The notes under the pieces are model-generated. The model was not told the DNA's origin and ran no database searches. It saw only the letters and a program-made list of their open reading frames with translations. Shown here piece after piece: positions 1 through 7,866 of a stretch of DNA of 58,725 bases. Position 1 is the first letter of the stretch, and each line of letters starts with the position of its first letter. A program made the translations under genes and the position numbers. Where the stretch lies: contig JAGXHW010000026.1 in NCBI GenBank assembly GCA_024635995.1, forward strand, positions 1 to 58,725, written 5' to 3'. This DNA is from Clostridiaceae bacterium. GTDB taxonomy: Bacteria > Bacillota > Clostridia > Peptostreptococcales > Tindalliaceae.

Positions 1-164
1 TAATATTTCTTAACACGATGCTTCTTTCAAAATCAGGTTTGGTTTTGGTTTTTTTGTGGTGCATGGATTCAGTTTCTTGCTGATTTCTATTTCTTACTCA
101 AAAATATGCTTTTTAAGACTTGACTTTAAGTAGCAGGTCAGCGCCTCTTTTTTGGGCTAAGCTA

Positions 165-1184
165 TTAGGCTAAACTGCCCATATGCTTTAAGGTACGCAC
201 AAGCTGGGCCACGTAACTCATTTCGTTGTCATACCAGGCCGCAACCTGCACCTGGAACACGCCGGTTCCGCTTCGTGCCACTAATGTCTGGGTAGCGTCG
301 AACAGGGAACCATAGGTCATACCAATGATGTCACTTGAAACCAGTTTTTCTTCGGTGTAACCAAATGTTTCGCTGGAAGCCTCTCTCATGGCTTCATGAA
401 GGCCTTCCAGGGTGACGGTTTCTGAATCGTCTTTCAGCACTGCATTTAAAATGGTGATGGATCCGGAGGGCACCGGCACTCGCTGGGCATTGCCCATGAG
501 CCTGCCGTCCAGCTCGGGAATGACCAGGCCAATGGCTTTTGCCGCTCCTGTGCTGTTGGGAACAATGTTAATGGCACCGGCCCGTGCACGGCGAAAGTCG
601 TTTTTTTTGTGAGGTCCGTCCAGCAGCATCTGGTCACCGGTATAGGCGTGAATGGTCGTCATAAATCCGGTGCGAAGTTCCCGGTATTCATGCAGTGCCT
701 TGGCCATGGGAGCCAGGCAGTTGGTTGTGCAGGAAGCTCCGGATACGATGGTATCATCATTGGTTAGAATATTATGATTGACGCCGTACACAATGGTGGG
801 TAAGTCATCACCGGCGGGGGCAGATATCAATACTTTCTTAGCACCTGCATCAATGTGTGCCTGGGATTTTTTCTTTGAAGTAAAGAACCCGGTACATTCC
901 AGGACTACATCCACGTCCAGTTTTTCCCAGGGAAGTTTTGATGGGTCTGGCTCTTTAAAGATTTCTATTTCCTTGCCATCCACAATAATAGAATGCTCAG
1001 TGTTGTCAACAGTATGGCCGGCATAGGCTTTTTGTACACTGTCGTATTTTAACAGGTATGCCAGCATATCCGGTTGACTTAAATCATTGATGGCCACCAC
1101 TTCATAATCGTTATTCCCAAAAATCTGCCGGAATGCGAGACGTCCAATTCTTCCGAATCCATTAATTGCCACTTTCATTTTCAT
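165..1184 (-). CDS. gap: Glyceraldehyde-3-phosphate dehydrogenase, type I
   Basis: This cytosolic glycolytic enzyme oxidises glyceraldehyde 3-phosphate to 1,3-bisphosphoglycerate with NAD. The sequence shows the N-terminal Rossmann motif INGFGRIGR (residues 7-15), the catalytic motif SCTTNCLAP near residue 150, and the C-terminal WYDNEMSY block. At 339 residues it has the family's full length. The start ATG lies five bases behind an AGGAGG site; a second ATG two codons later is also possible. It lies 114 bp downstream of a DeoR-type regulator on the same strand. Clostridial gap genes usually sit with pgk and tpi behind a SorC-type CggR, so this isolated copy may be a second gap gene or a separately controlled one. 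Function is secure; the regulatory link is inferred. Confidence 0.97.
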   Translation of the reverse strand: MKMKVAINGFGRIGRLAFRQIFGNNDYEVVAINDLSQPDMLAYLLKYDSVQKAYAGHTVDNTEHSIIVDGKEIEIFKEPDPSKLPWEKLDVDVVLECTGFFTSKKKSQAHIDAGAKKVLISAPAGDDLPTIVYGVNHNILTNDDTIVSGASCTTNCLAPMAKALHEYRELRTGFMTTIHAYTGDQMLLDGPHKKNDFRRARAGAINIVPNSTGAAKAIGLVIPELDGRLMGNAQRVPVPSGSITILNAVLKDDSETVTLEGLHEAMREASSETFGYTEEKLVSSDIIGMTYGSLFDATQTLVARSGTGVFQVQVAAWYDNEMSYVAQLVRTLKHMGSLA

Positions 1185-1298
1185 CGTATACCTCCTAAGT
1201 TTTTCTAATACCTTCAGTTATAAATCTACTAACTTGTTATGGTTAATTGCCTGCGAGGTTAATCTGTGATGCGAGGCAGGCATGCTGTGCTGTTTGAA

Positions 1299-2045
1299 TT
1301 ACTCTGTTTCGATGATTTTCGTGTGGTTCCTGTACTCCAAATTCTCCAGTTTGTCAGTAATGATCCACGCTTGATTGATACCCAGAAAAGTTACAGGGGC
1401 AACTGTGTCAAATTTCTTGCTGTCCGCCAGCACATAAACCATTGAGGAACGCTGTGCAGCGTGGGTTTTCACCATGGCTTCTTCCACATTGGGTGTGGTA
1501 AAACCATGTTCCAGGTCGATGCCGTTGGTTCCTAAAAAACACTTGGTAAAATTGTACTTTCCCAGACTTGTAACGGCTTCAACGCCGGTGGCAGCTTCTG
1601 TGGTGGCGTTCACCCTGCCCCCCAGTAAATACACCTTATGTCCTCTACGGGTTAAGGTAAGGGCATGATCCAGACCGTTGGTAACAAGGGTAGCCTTGCT
1701 GGCCGGCAAAAAATCGATGAGTTTGTCTGTGGTAGTGCCGGCGTCTATAAACACGAAGTCGTTGTCTTCAATCAAATTAGCAGCGTACCTGGCAATGGAA
1801 TCTTTTTCAAGGACACTGAAAGCTGCCCTTGTTTTCACATCTGTTTCATTGGATGTTAAGTAGGTATCGCAGGAAACAGCTCCACCAAAGACTTTTCTAA
1901 GCTTTCCCATATGATCCAGCTCGATGATATCTCTTCGGATGGTGGATTCGCTGATTTCCAAGGCTTTTGCCAGAGCAGCCACCCTGACAGCCCCTTTGGC
2001 CTGTACCTGAGACAGGATTTTTTCATATCGCTCTTGTTGCAGCAT
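1299..2045 (-). CDS. DeoR-family transcriptional regulator
   Basis: A 248-residue repressor-type protein. Residues 1-60 form a DeoR winged helix-turn-helix (LAKALEISESTIRRDI), followed by the DeoRC sugar-phosphate sensor domain with the conserved FIDAGTTT near residue 98 and the TNG/LLGG segments. Members bind phosphorylated sugars or nucleosides and repress adjacent catabolic genes. The start ATG has GGGAGG six bases upstream. It is co-directional with gap 114 bp downstream, so control of gap by a phosphorylated sugar is a reasonable inference. The effector cannot be read from the sequence, and no sugar kinase or PTS gene is adjacent. Confidence 0.9.
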   Translation of the reverse strand: MLQQERYEKILSQVQAKGAVRVAALAKALEISESTIRRDIIELDHMGKLRKVFGGAVSCDTYLTSNETDVKTRAAFSVLEKDSIARYAANLIEDNDFVFIDAGTTTDKLIDFLPASKATLVTNGLDHALTLTRRGHKVYLLGGRVNATTEAATGVEAVTSLGKYNFTKCFLGTNGIDLEHGFTTPNVEEAMVKTHAAQRSSMVYVLADSKKFDTVAPVTFLGINQAWIITDKLENLEYRNHTKIIETE

Positions 2046-2065
2046 GATTCACCTCCCTAAAGAAA

Positions 2066-2093
2066 ATAATATCATATTAACGCTTAACGTCAA
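2066..2093 (-). promoter_or_regulatory. Sigma-A-type promoter of the DeoR gene
   Basis: On the minus strand TTGACG (2093-2088) and TATTAT (2071-2066) are separated by 16 bases, about 20 bases upstream of the start codon. The spacer holds two TTAA-ACG/GCG-type half-repeats that could be an autoregulatory operator. Confidence 0.6.
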
Positions 2094-2305
2094 TCATATT
2101 CAGTCATTTATATCCAATTTGTTCCATGTTAAGCCAATTTAATTCATTACTGGTAAAAACACAACAGCCCCCGCACATGCCAGAGCTGTATACATGTTTT
2201 TCAATATCCTTTTATCATCACAAGAATCAACCCTCATGTGATATTCCACAGGGAGGGTTAAATCTCTTTTTTGATGCAATCAGACTATGTTGTAGTCCAA
2301 TAAAT

Positions 2306-2983
2306 TTACTTGCCCAATTCTTCTTTAATCTTGGCAAGTTCATCATCAACAGAAGCAGTACCCTGTGAAGCGTACTTCTCCTCCAGTGCCTTTGCATCAT
2401 CAATGGGTTCCATATTGAGTTCGGCCATGGCGTTTGCCTCATCCAGCATCCTGCTTGCTTTTTCCTCCATACGGTTAAAAGCATTGGCTGCTCCCTCGGA
2501 TTTTGCCATGGCAGACCCAACTTCATTCATTTTTTCCTGTGTTTTCGCAACATCAACTTTTGCTTTAATCATCGAGCGACGTGCTTTCAGCTGTTCAATA
2601 TCCGATGCCAGTTTATCGTGCATCTGGCGCATTTTCAACGCATTTTCATGGGCGGCAGCATACGCTGTCATCAATCCTGCACCTACGTTTTCAAGCTCCT
2701 GCTTTTTGGTGATGAATGTGCGGGCATCCCCTTCATTACCTGACTCAACTGCTTTTCTGGCAAAAGTTTCGTACTTGGCCACCGCTGCCTCGTTTTCTTC
2801 CACTAACCGTTTGGTGCGTTTTTCTTCTGCGATCACACCGGCGGTACTGCGCTTAACTTCGGCCATGTCTTCCATCATGTCGTTCAAATACTGATCAATC
2901 ATCTTGGCCGGGTCCTCCATTTTGTCTAGGACCACGTTAATGTTCGCCTTAATGATGTCGCTGAATCGTTCCAATATAGCCAT
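2306..2983 (-). CDS. PspA/IM30 family envelope-stress protein
   Basis: PspA-like proteins are peripheral membrane, ESCRT-III-related coiled-coil proteins that polymerise on stressed inner membranes. The protein is 225 residues and almost entirely helical. It has the canonical N-terminus (FSDIIKANINVVLDKMEDPAKMIDQYL) and long charged heptad regions from about residue 30 to 190, as in LiaH, PspA and Vipp1. An AGGAGG site precedes the ATG. It is followed upstream in the same orientation by a TPM-like membrane protein 81 bp away, and the pair probably forms one transcript. PspA with TPM-domain partners is a recognised genomic association in Gram-positives. No pspF, liaRS or other known regulator is present here. 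Confidence 0.92.
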   Translation of the reverse strand: MAILERFSDIIKANINVVLDKMEDPAKMIDQYLNDMMEDMAEVKRSTAGVIAEEKRTKRLVEENEAAVAKYETFARKAVESGNEGDARTFITKKQELENVGAGLMTAYAAAHENALKMRQMHDKLASDIEQLKARRSMIKAKVDVAKTQEKMNEVGSAMAKSEGAANAFNRMEEKASRMLDEANAMAELNMEPIDDAKALEEKYASQGTASVDDELAKIKEELGK

Positions 2984-3064
2984 TTTATTTCCTCCTCATT
3001 CATATTATCGCACTGTCCGTATATGGACAGAATGCTTCATGTTAATACGTTTATTTAAAGACGT

Positions 3065-4162
3065 TTATTGATCTGGATCATCGTCAGGTTCTTCATATCT
3101 TTTCTCCAGCTTCTCCATTTCTATGTCTTCGTATTTTTCCAGCGGTGTGTTCAGCATTTCCTCCCGCTGCTCCGCCTCCAGGTTTTTCTGCTTCTTCATA
3201 TTGCGCCACCAGACAAACAGGATGAGTGCCAGTGATGCAAGGCCTATGACCACAAGCACAGGTATCCAGGGAGAACGCTCTACGTTCATAATGCGGTCTG
3301 CTGCATCATTGAAAGCCTTACTGAAATAGACCTCGTCCGACAAACTGTCGTCATAATAATATCGGTCAAAATAATCAAGCAGAATGTCGGCGGCTTCCGA
3401 ATCAATGACTGTTTTTGCCTGTGTACCGGCTACATAACGTGTCATATAGGATTCGTTGTATTCAAAGAAAACCAGCAACAAATGCGCTTCATCAGTAAAT
3501 AGTTGGTCATACAGGTTGTTGGCAAAAAGATCGAGATCGGTGGTTGAAGGTGAATGTGAGCCATTAACGTTGTCTGTGATATACAAATGAGGCTGTACAC
3601 CTGTTTGCTGATAAAAGTTTTTTAATCCTGCAGTCAACTGGGTCTGATTGTTAATCCAACCCAGTTCGTCAGTGAAATAGCTGGTTTCATTCACTGAGCC
3701 TGCTGGAAGTGGTTCACGCTTGATGGTGGATGCGGTTACAGTGGTGGAGTCGTTGGCATTGTTAGGTCCGCTGAACATTGAAAACATGCCAGACATTATC
3801 AGCACTGCCACAATGGCAATGACAATCAGGAGTACAATCAGTGAGCCGCAACCACATCCGGAACCGCCAGATCTTCCCCCGCCTGAAAAGCCGCCCCCGC
3901 CGAATCGGCCGGGATTCCGTCCGCTGTTCGGAAAGTTGCCAAAGAGACCGCCACTTCTTTTTCGTTTCCCAAAGAGGCCGCCGCTGTTCCCGGCACCTCC
4001 AAAAGAACCTCCTCCTGTGAGTCCACCAAAAAGACCACCGCTTTGACCACCGCTGCGACCACTACTTCCGCCGAAAAGACCTCCGCTTCGTCCGCCGCTG
4101 CTGCGGCTTCCACCAAAGGAACCACCATTGCTTCTACCACCGGAACCACCACTTCTACCCAC
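3065..4162 (-). CDS. Gly/Ser-rich membrane protein with TPM-like domain
   Basis: The order is a low-complexity Gly/Ser/Phe N-terminus of about 95 residues with repeated SGGLFG units, a GCGCG turn, a hydrophobic segment (LIVLLIVIAIVAVLIM, around residue 110), an extracytoplasmic region (about 145-300) resembling TPM-type domains, a second transmembrane segment (IPVLVVIGLASLALILFVWW) and an acidic cytoplasmic tail ending DDDPDQ. The best start is GTG at 4162, eight bases behind GGAGG. The longer TTG alternative at 4177 would put that GGAGG inside the coding region. It precedes pspA in the same direction, so a membrane anchor or partner role for PspA is inferred. A terminator hairpin lies immediately upstream of the ribosome-binding site. 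Confidence 0.8.
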   Translation of the reverse strand: MGRSGGSGGRSNGGSFGGSRSSGGRSGGLFGGSSGRSGGQSGGLFGGLTGGGSFGGAGNSGGLFGKRKRSGGLFGNFPNSGRNPGRFGGGGFSGGGRSGGSGCGCGSLIVLLIVIAIVAVLIMSGMFSMFSGPNNANDSTTVTASTIKREPLPAGSVNETSYFTDELGWINNQTQLTAGLKNFYQQTGVQPHLYITDNVNGSHSPSTTDLDLFANNLYDQLFTDEAHLLLVFFEYNESYMTRYVAGTQAKTVIDSEAADILLDYFDRYYYDDSLSDEVYFSKAFNDAADRIMNVERSPWIPVLVVIGLASLALILFVWWRNMKKQKNLEAEQREEMLNTPLEKYEDIEMEKLEKRYEEPDDDPDQ

Positions 4163-4191
4163 TGTTATGACCTCCAATTCATCCTTTAAAC

Positions 4192-4218
4192 GTAAAAAAC
4201 CGATCTCAAAGATCGGTT
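4192..4218 (-). terminator. Leader terminator/attenuator upstream of the TPM-like gene
   Basis: A perfect 9-bp stem (AACCGATCT/AGATCGGTT, loop of three bases) is followed on the minus strand by six T residues. It ends only about 17 bases before the GGAGG of the TPM-like gene. It could end the nitroreductase transcript about 230 bp upstream, or act as an attenuator of the TPM-pspA transcript. Bases 4219-4441 upstream hold no gene, but contain a TGTGGG/CCCACA hairpin at about 4236-4264 that could belong to a structured leader. Confidence 0.75.
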
Positions 4219-4441
4219 ACGCTACCAGCTCATTATGTGGGCAAGCATCCATTTACACCCACATATTCATCGCTTCCGTGCCACATCCTATTTTATTTGT
4301 ATTAGATTATTTACCCTTCAGGGCATTAATCAACCATTTAGTATACGCAAATATCTAATATTATCCGATGACTACCATTGCGATTGCATGGGGTTTTTCA
4401 GCCTCTAGCAGACCTCCTGAACTCCTTCATGGAATTCAACG

Positions 4442-4948
4442 CTAGTAAGTTTCCCAGTGAACTCTTGAAGAATCAAAACGATCTTTAAACCGGTTTCTGT
4501 CAGAGTAGCCAACGGCGAACAAACCAAAGGCTTCAACATCCTCCGGCAGCTGGCACATTTCTTTTACCCTAGCCATATTATGCTCAACTGGTGCAATACC
4601 CATCCAGACAGTGCCCAATCCCAGGTCCACCGCTTGCAACATCATGTTCTGAACAGCCGCTGCTATGTCCTGCTGCCAGAAGGGTTCCGCTTTTAGTTGT
4701 CTACGGTTTAAGAGCACAACAATACCCAGCGGTGCCTCGGCCAAAGGGGTTGCAAATTGGTGGACTTGTGACAGTTCCTTCAGTTTATCCCTGTCTTCCA
4801 CCACCAGAAACTCCCAGGGCTGCTGGTTATGAGCAGAAGGTGCCTGCATAGCTGCCCGCAGCATTTCTTCCACCTTTTCTCTTTCCACGGGTGTCGACTC
4901 GAATTTGCGTACACTTCGTCTCAGTTTAATGGCTTCCTTCAGTTCCAT
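4442..4948 (-). CDS. Nitroreductase-family FMN oxidoreductase
   Basis: A 168-residue member of the nitroreductase fold, which uses FMN and NAD(P)H to reduce nitro groups, quinones or related acceptors in the cytosol. The FMN-binding start (IKLRRSVRKF, residues 7-16), the PSAHNQQPWEF block (37-47) and the GLGTVWMG segment near 110-117 are visible. It belongs to the short single-domain subgroup common in anaerobes. The ATG is preceded by AAGGAGGAG. Its substrate cannot be predicted. It appears monocistronic, with no partner gene nearby. Confidence 0.9.
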   Translation of the reverse strand: MELKEAIKLRRSVRKFESTPVEREKVEEMLRAAMQAPSAHNQQPWEFLVVEDRDKLKELSQVHQFATPLAEAPLGIVVLLNRRQLKAEPFWQQDIAAAVQNMMLQAVDLGLGTVWMGIAPVEHNMARVKEMCQLPEDVEAFGLFAVGYSDRNRFKDRFDSSRVHWETY

Positions 4949-5113
4949 AAGTCTCCTCCTTGATAATGTTCGTTACTTTTGTTGTTTTCATGGTCACTTC
5001 TTACCAAGCAGATGACCAAGTGTACATATATACGTTATACCCATACGAACAAAACATTACCGGGTATTGTCAAAGGAAACTGTTAGACTTATAAACAGGA
5101 TTACTGAACTCTC

Positions 5114-5143
5114 TTGACAACACTCTTTTATGAAATGTATTAT
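5114..5143 (+). promoter_or_regulatory. Sigma-A promoter for the 5.2-kb membrane protein gene
   Basis: TTGACA (5114-5119) and TATTAT (5138-5143) are separated by 18 bases, about 70 bases upstream of the start codon at 5216. Confidence 0.65.
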
Positions 5144-5215
5144 CTATTTGCACACATAATATCTTCCATTTCTTTGTTACTGACAAATCATCTTCTAAGA
5201 AAGGAGCTACCCTAA

Positions 5216-6022
5216 ATGACTAAAACACTGCCCATCGCTGCAAAAATGTCCATTGTTGTTGCCATACTGTCCATCATTACCTCCACAGGAGGCCTCCTTC
5301 TGGAAAACCTGTATCGTGACAACGCAAGTATTCAAGCTGTCTGGTTTGTCAATGACCTGATCACCCTGTTGATCGCAGTTCCACTTCTGCTGAGTTCCAT
5401 GCACTTCGCCCTTAATGATTCCTTCAAAGCCTCGCTTGTCTGGGTGGGCAGCCTGTGGTATTTGCTCTACAATTATGTGTTCTACCTCTATGGAGCAACG
5501 TTCAACGCCTTTTTCCTGATATATGTGCTGCTTTTTGTTCTGTCCGTTTACAGCCTGGTTCTTACACTGGCCCAAAAAATCGCACCATCACTAAAAGCCC
5601 ACAGTTTTGTCCGGGTTCCAGTCAAAGCCGTGAGCACGTTTCTCTTCATATTTGCCGCTGCCCTGGGCATTCCTTGGGTCACTCTAATCCTGCGTTTCAT
5701 CATAACTGGTGAAATGCCGCCCTTTGAAATGACCATTGTTTTCGCCACAGACCTGTCCTTTTTGGTGTCAGTGCTGGTTTTCAGCGGTATTCTCCTGCGG
5801 AGAAAAAACCCCTGGGGAGTTGTCTTATCAGCGATGATTTTACTAAAGGGTGTCCTTTATCCCCTGGTGCTGATCATTGGCGGTATTTATGCCTTACTTA
5901 CCACAGGCGTCTGGGATGCTTTCATTCCCCTGTATGCAGTTCTGTGGTTACTGTGCCTCTATTTTTACCGACTACTGTTAACCTCATCAAGTGGGAACTA
6001 CAATCAACCTGAGACAGCTTAG
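5216..6022 (+). CDS. Polytopic membrane protein of unknown function
   Basis: A 268-residue integral membrane protein with about seven or eight hydrophobic segments spread along its length (for example residues 10-28, 42-60, 78-120, 135-160, 175-195, 205-230 and 238-256), with short loops and no soluble domain. The start ATG is preceded by AAAGGAG and by a good promoter. No motif that I recognise identifies a substrate. It is alone between divergent and convergent neighbours and is probably monocistronic. Confidence 0.75.
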   Translation: MTKTLPIAAKMSIVVAILSIITSTGGLLLENLYRDNASIQAVWFVNDLITLLIAVPLLLSSMHFALNDSFKASLVWVGSLWYLLYNYVFYLYGATFNAFFLIYVLLFVLSVYSLVLTLAQKIAPSLKAHSFVRVPVKAVSTFLFIFAAALGIPWVTLILRFIITGEMPPFEMTIVFATDLSFLVSVLVFSGILLRRKNPWGVVLSAMILLKGVLYPLVLIIGGIYALLTTGVWDAFIPLYAVLWLLCLYFYRLLLTSSSGNYNQPETA

Positions 6023-6134
6023 TATAACTTTAACCATTTACATCAAAAAGTATTTTTGTCCGGTCATTATCTCTATCAACTCTTTCTCATCCCAATCTGT
6101 ATTATGGCATTAAACATCAATTTTGTTCAGCAAA

Positions 6135-6160
6135 AAGACCCTCAAAACTTCGAAGGTCTT
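6135..6160 (-). terminator. Intrinsic terminator
   Basis: The minus strand shows a 9-bp stem with one G-T pair (AAGACCTTC/GAGGGTCTT) and an 8-base loop, followed by a short T-run. It lies 158 bp downstream of the YtxH-like gene and about 110 bp beyond the end of the plus-strand membrane protein gene. The rest of 6023-6317 shows nothing further. Confidence 0.65.
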
Positions 6161-6317
6161 GCTAGACTTATATTGCAATAATAGAATTCAAACCCTATTT
6201 CTTCATGGCTAATACTATTGATTGCAGGGACGCTGATAGCTTGTGGGCTTTGCCTCCTCTGTTTTCCAGGTTTTTGTTTTGCCATAATGGTTTTATATCA
6301 CCTGACAGTGACCCTCA

Positions 6318-6683
6318 TTATTTCGTTAGTTCCTTCTTAGCAGCGGATCCTGCCTTTCCCACTTTGTTTTTCATATCCACTGCTTTTTCTACACTTTCCT
6401 CCACGTAATCCTCTGCATGCTCCGTAATGTCCACCACACTGTCGACGGCATCTTCAAATCCTTCTTCCACAGTGTTTTTGGCTCTTAGCAACTTTCTTTT
6501 AGACCGTTTACGTGTTATGCTCCCTTTGGCAGGGGCAAACAAAACACCGGCTAATCCTCCAATCAGGGTACCGCTCACAAGTCCAATCGCCAATCCACTG
6601 AATCCCTCCACTATTCCATTTCTGCGGGATTCCAAACTCACCAGTTTCAGCAAAGGTTTTATGGTTTTTCGACATTTTTTCAT
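6318..6683 (-). CDS. YtxH-like general stress membrane protein
   Basis: A 121-residue protein with one glycine-rich transmembrane segment (about 28-50, ending GVLFAPAKG, the hallmark of the YtxH family), then a basic stretch (RKRSKRK) and a charged amphipathic helix of about 60 residues. YtxH proteins are membrane-tethered and are often part of the general stress regulon; their biochemical role is unknown. The ATG has a GAGG ten bases upstream. A sigma-B-like promoter candidate lies upstream at 6738-6762. Confidence 0.8.
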   Translation of the reverse strand: MKKCRKTIKPLLKLVSLESRRNGIVEGFSGLAIGLVSGTLIGGLAGVLFAPAKGSITRKRSKRKLLRAKNTVEEGFEDAVDSVVDITEHAEDYVEESVEKAVDMKNKVGKAGSAAKKELTK

Positions 6684-6737
6684 GATACAAATTCCTCACT
6701 TTCAGCTATTGATCGAATAATTCCTATCAGGAAAATG

Positions 6738-6762
6738 ATACCCTCAACCCCATAAAATAATC
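6738..6762 (-). promoter_or_regulatory. Candidate sigma-B-like promoter of the YtxH-like gene
   Basis: On the minus strand GATTAT (6762-6757) and GGGTAT (6743-6738) are 13 bases apart. The -10 matches the sigma-B consensus exactly; the -35 matches GTTTAA at four of six positions. Confidence 0.4.
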
Positions 6763-6790
6763 AGATAATGCCTCGTTTATGCCTAATACA

Positions 6791-6799
6791 TGGTATAAT
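6791..6799 (+). promoter_or_regulatory. Extended -10 promoter element
   Basis: TGGTATAAT (extended -10, TG-N-TATAAT) lies 80 bases upstream of the DUF697-like gene; no convincing -35 box is seen. Confidence 0.5.
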
Positions 6800-6878
6800 A
6801 ATCACGCAACATGTTTCTATTCATTAAACAGGAGTCTTAGCGGTGGTAGTCATCGAATAAATCTAAGGGGAGGATTTC

Positions 6879-7814
6879 ATGAGCAGACAATCAAAAGATA
6901 TGATGTCAACGATTTGGAAAGAAGTTCAAAAAATTGACTGGAGAAATATCAATCATGAAGCATTAAAAACCTTTCTGTTCGTCATGATCGGAGATGAATC
7001 CACCTTTGAGAAAATAACAGATTCCCTGGAAACAACCACATATGATTTTATGAGTATCAAACACAAAAAAAAGATTCCACTGTCAAATGATGCAGAAACG
7101 TTAATGGCAAGGGTTTTAATAGACGCCGAAAACGAAAATTCCACCATCATAAAAAACGCTGACATCATTGTGGTGGATCAAAAATATTATCAACAGCTAA
7201 GCCACAAATACAATAATGTATATATATTTTCCGCAGAGAGCGAAAAGTCAATTTTCGAGAAAATCATCGCTGAAAATAATCACTTAAAACAAGCTTTATG
7301 TTATAATTTTCCAGCATTTCGCAGCATTGTGGCACGAGAAACCATGATTGGTGTCTCAAAGCAGAACGCCACATGGGCAGCTGGTACTTCGGTCCCTAAC
7401 ATCGCACCAGGCCCTCACTCACTTATTTATGCACCAGTGGAATTAGCATCAGATTTTAGTGTGATGACACTCAATGAATTGAGAATGACCTTTATTTTAG
7501 CCAGTATCAGCGGCAGAAAAGTAAACCCCTTTCGGTTAGTCCCTGAAATACTCATCATGATGGGTGGTGCAAAAGGGGCACAGGTACTTGCAACGCAACT
7601 GTTGGGAAAAGTGCCTGCAGGCGCTGGAACGATTCTAAAAGCTGGGGTTGCTTTTGCATTTACCTATGCCATCGGTGAAGCTGTTTTTGTCAATATGAAT
7701 TATGGCATTACCTTCAATAAAACAGATCTAATGCATAGGGTCGAAGATTTAAAAGAGTATGGCCAGGACATGGCAAAAAGCATCGTGAACACGATCCGTA
7801 AAAGCAAGGATTAA
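6879..7814 (+). CDS. DUF697/YcjF-like protein
   Basis: A 311-residue protein. The N-terminal half (about 1-140) is alpha/beta, with no P-loop visible. The C-terminal half carries a hydrophobic region (NIAPGPHSLIYAPVELASDF, then EILIMMGGAKGAQVLATQLL and GAGTILKAGVAFAFTYAIGEAVF) resembling the DUF697 domain that follows degenerate GTPase domains in YcjF-type proteins. It is probably peripheral or integral in the membrane. GGGGAGG sits five bases ahead of the ATG. Its function is unknown; related proteins occur with stress genes, and this one sits back to back with the YtxH-like stress gene. Confidence 0.6.
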   Translation: MSRQSKDMMSTIWKEVQKIDWRNINHEALKTFLFVMIGDESTFEKITDSLETTTYDFMSIKHKKKIPLSNDAETLMARVLIDAENENSTIIKNADIIVVDQKYYQQLSHKYNNVYIFSAESEKSIFEKIIAENNHLKQALCYNFPAFRSIVARETMIGVSKQNATWAAGTSVPNIAPGPHSLIYAPVELASDFSVMTLNELRMTFILASISGRKVNPFRLVPEILIMMGGAKGAQVLATQLLGKVPAGAGTILKAGVAFAFTYAIGEAVFVNMNYGITFNKTDLMHRVEDLKEYGQDMAKSIVNTIRKSKD

Positions 7815-7866
7815 TTACCATTATCTATCCCATCATTCTCATAGAAAATACATCACCTGAAGTCTT

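Noticed and set aside
1-164. Small RNA or gene at the window start
   Set aside because: T-rich sequence without a hairpin, ribosome-binding site or recognisable coding sequence.
1249-1282. GCCTGC/GCAGGC inverted repeat between DeoR and gap as a terminator
   Set aside because: Short arms, a long loop and no T-run; read-through from DeoR to gap is as likely.
3720-4046. Proline-rich plus-strand frame opposite the TPM-like gene
   Set aside because: It is simply the complement of Gly/Ser-rich codons and has no ribosome-binding site.
4219-4300. c-di-GMP-I or THF riboswitch before the TPM-like gene
   Set aside because: GGTAGC and ACCGAT-like bits and a GGATG loop resemble parts of these classes, but the other conserved segments and the pseudoknot partner are absent.
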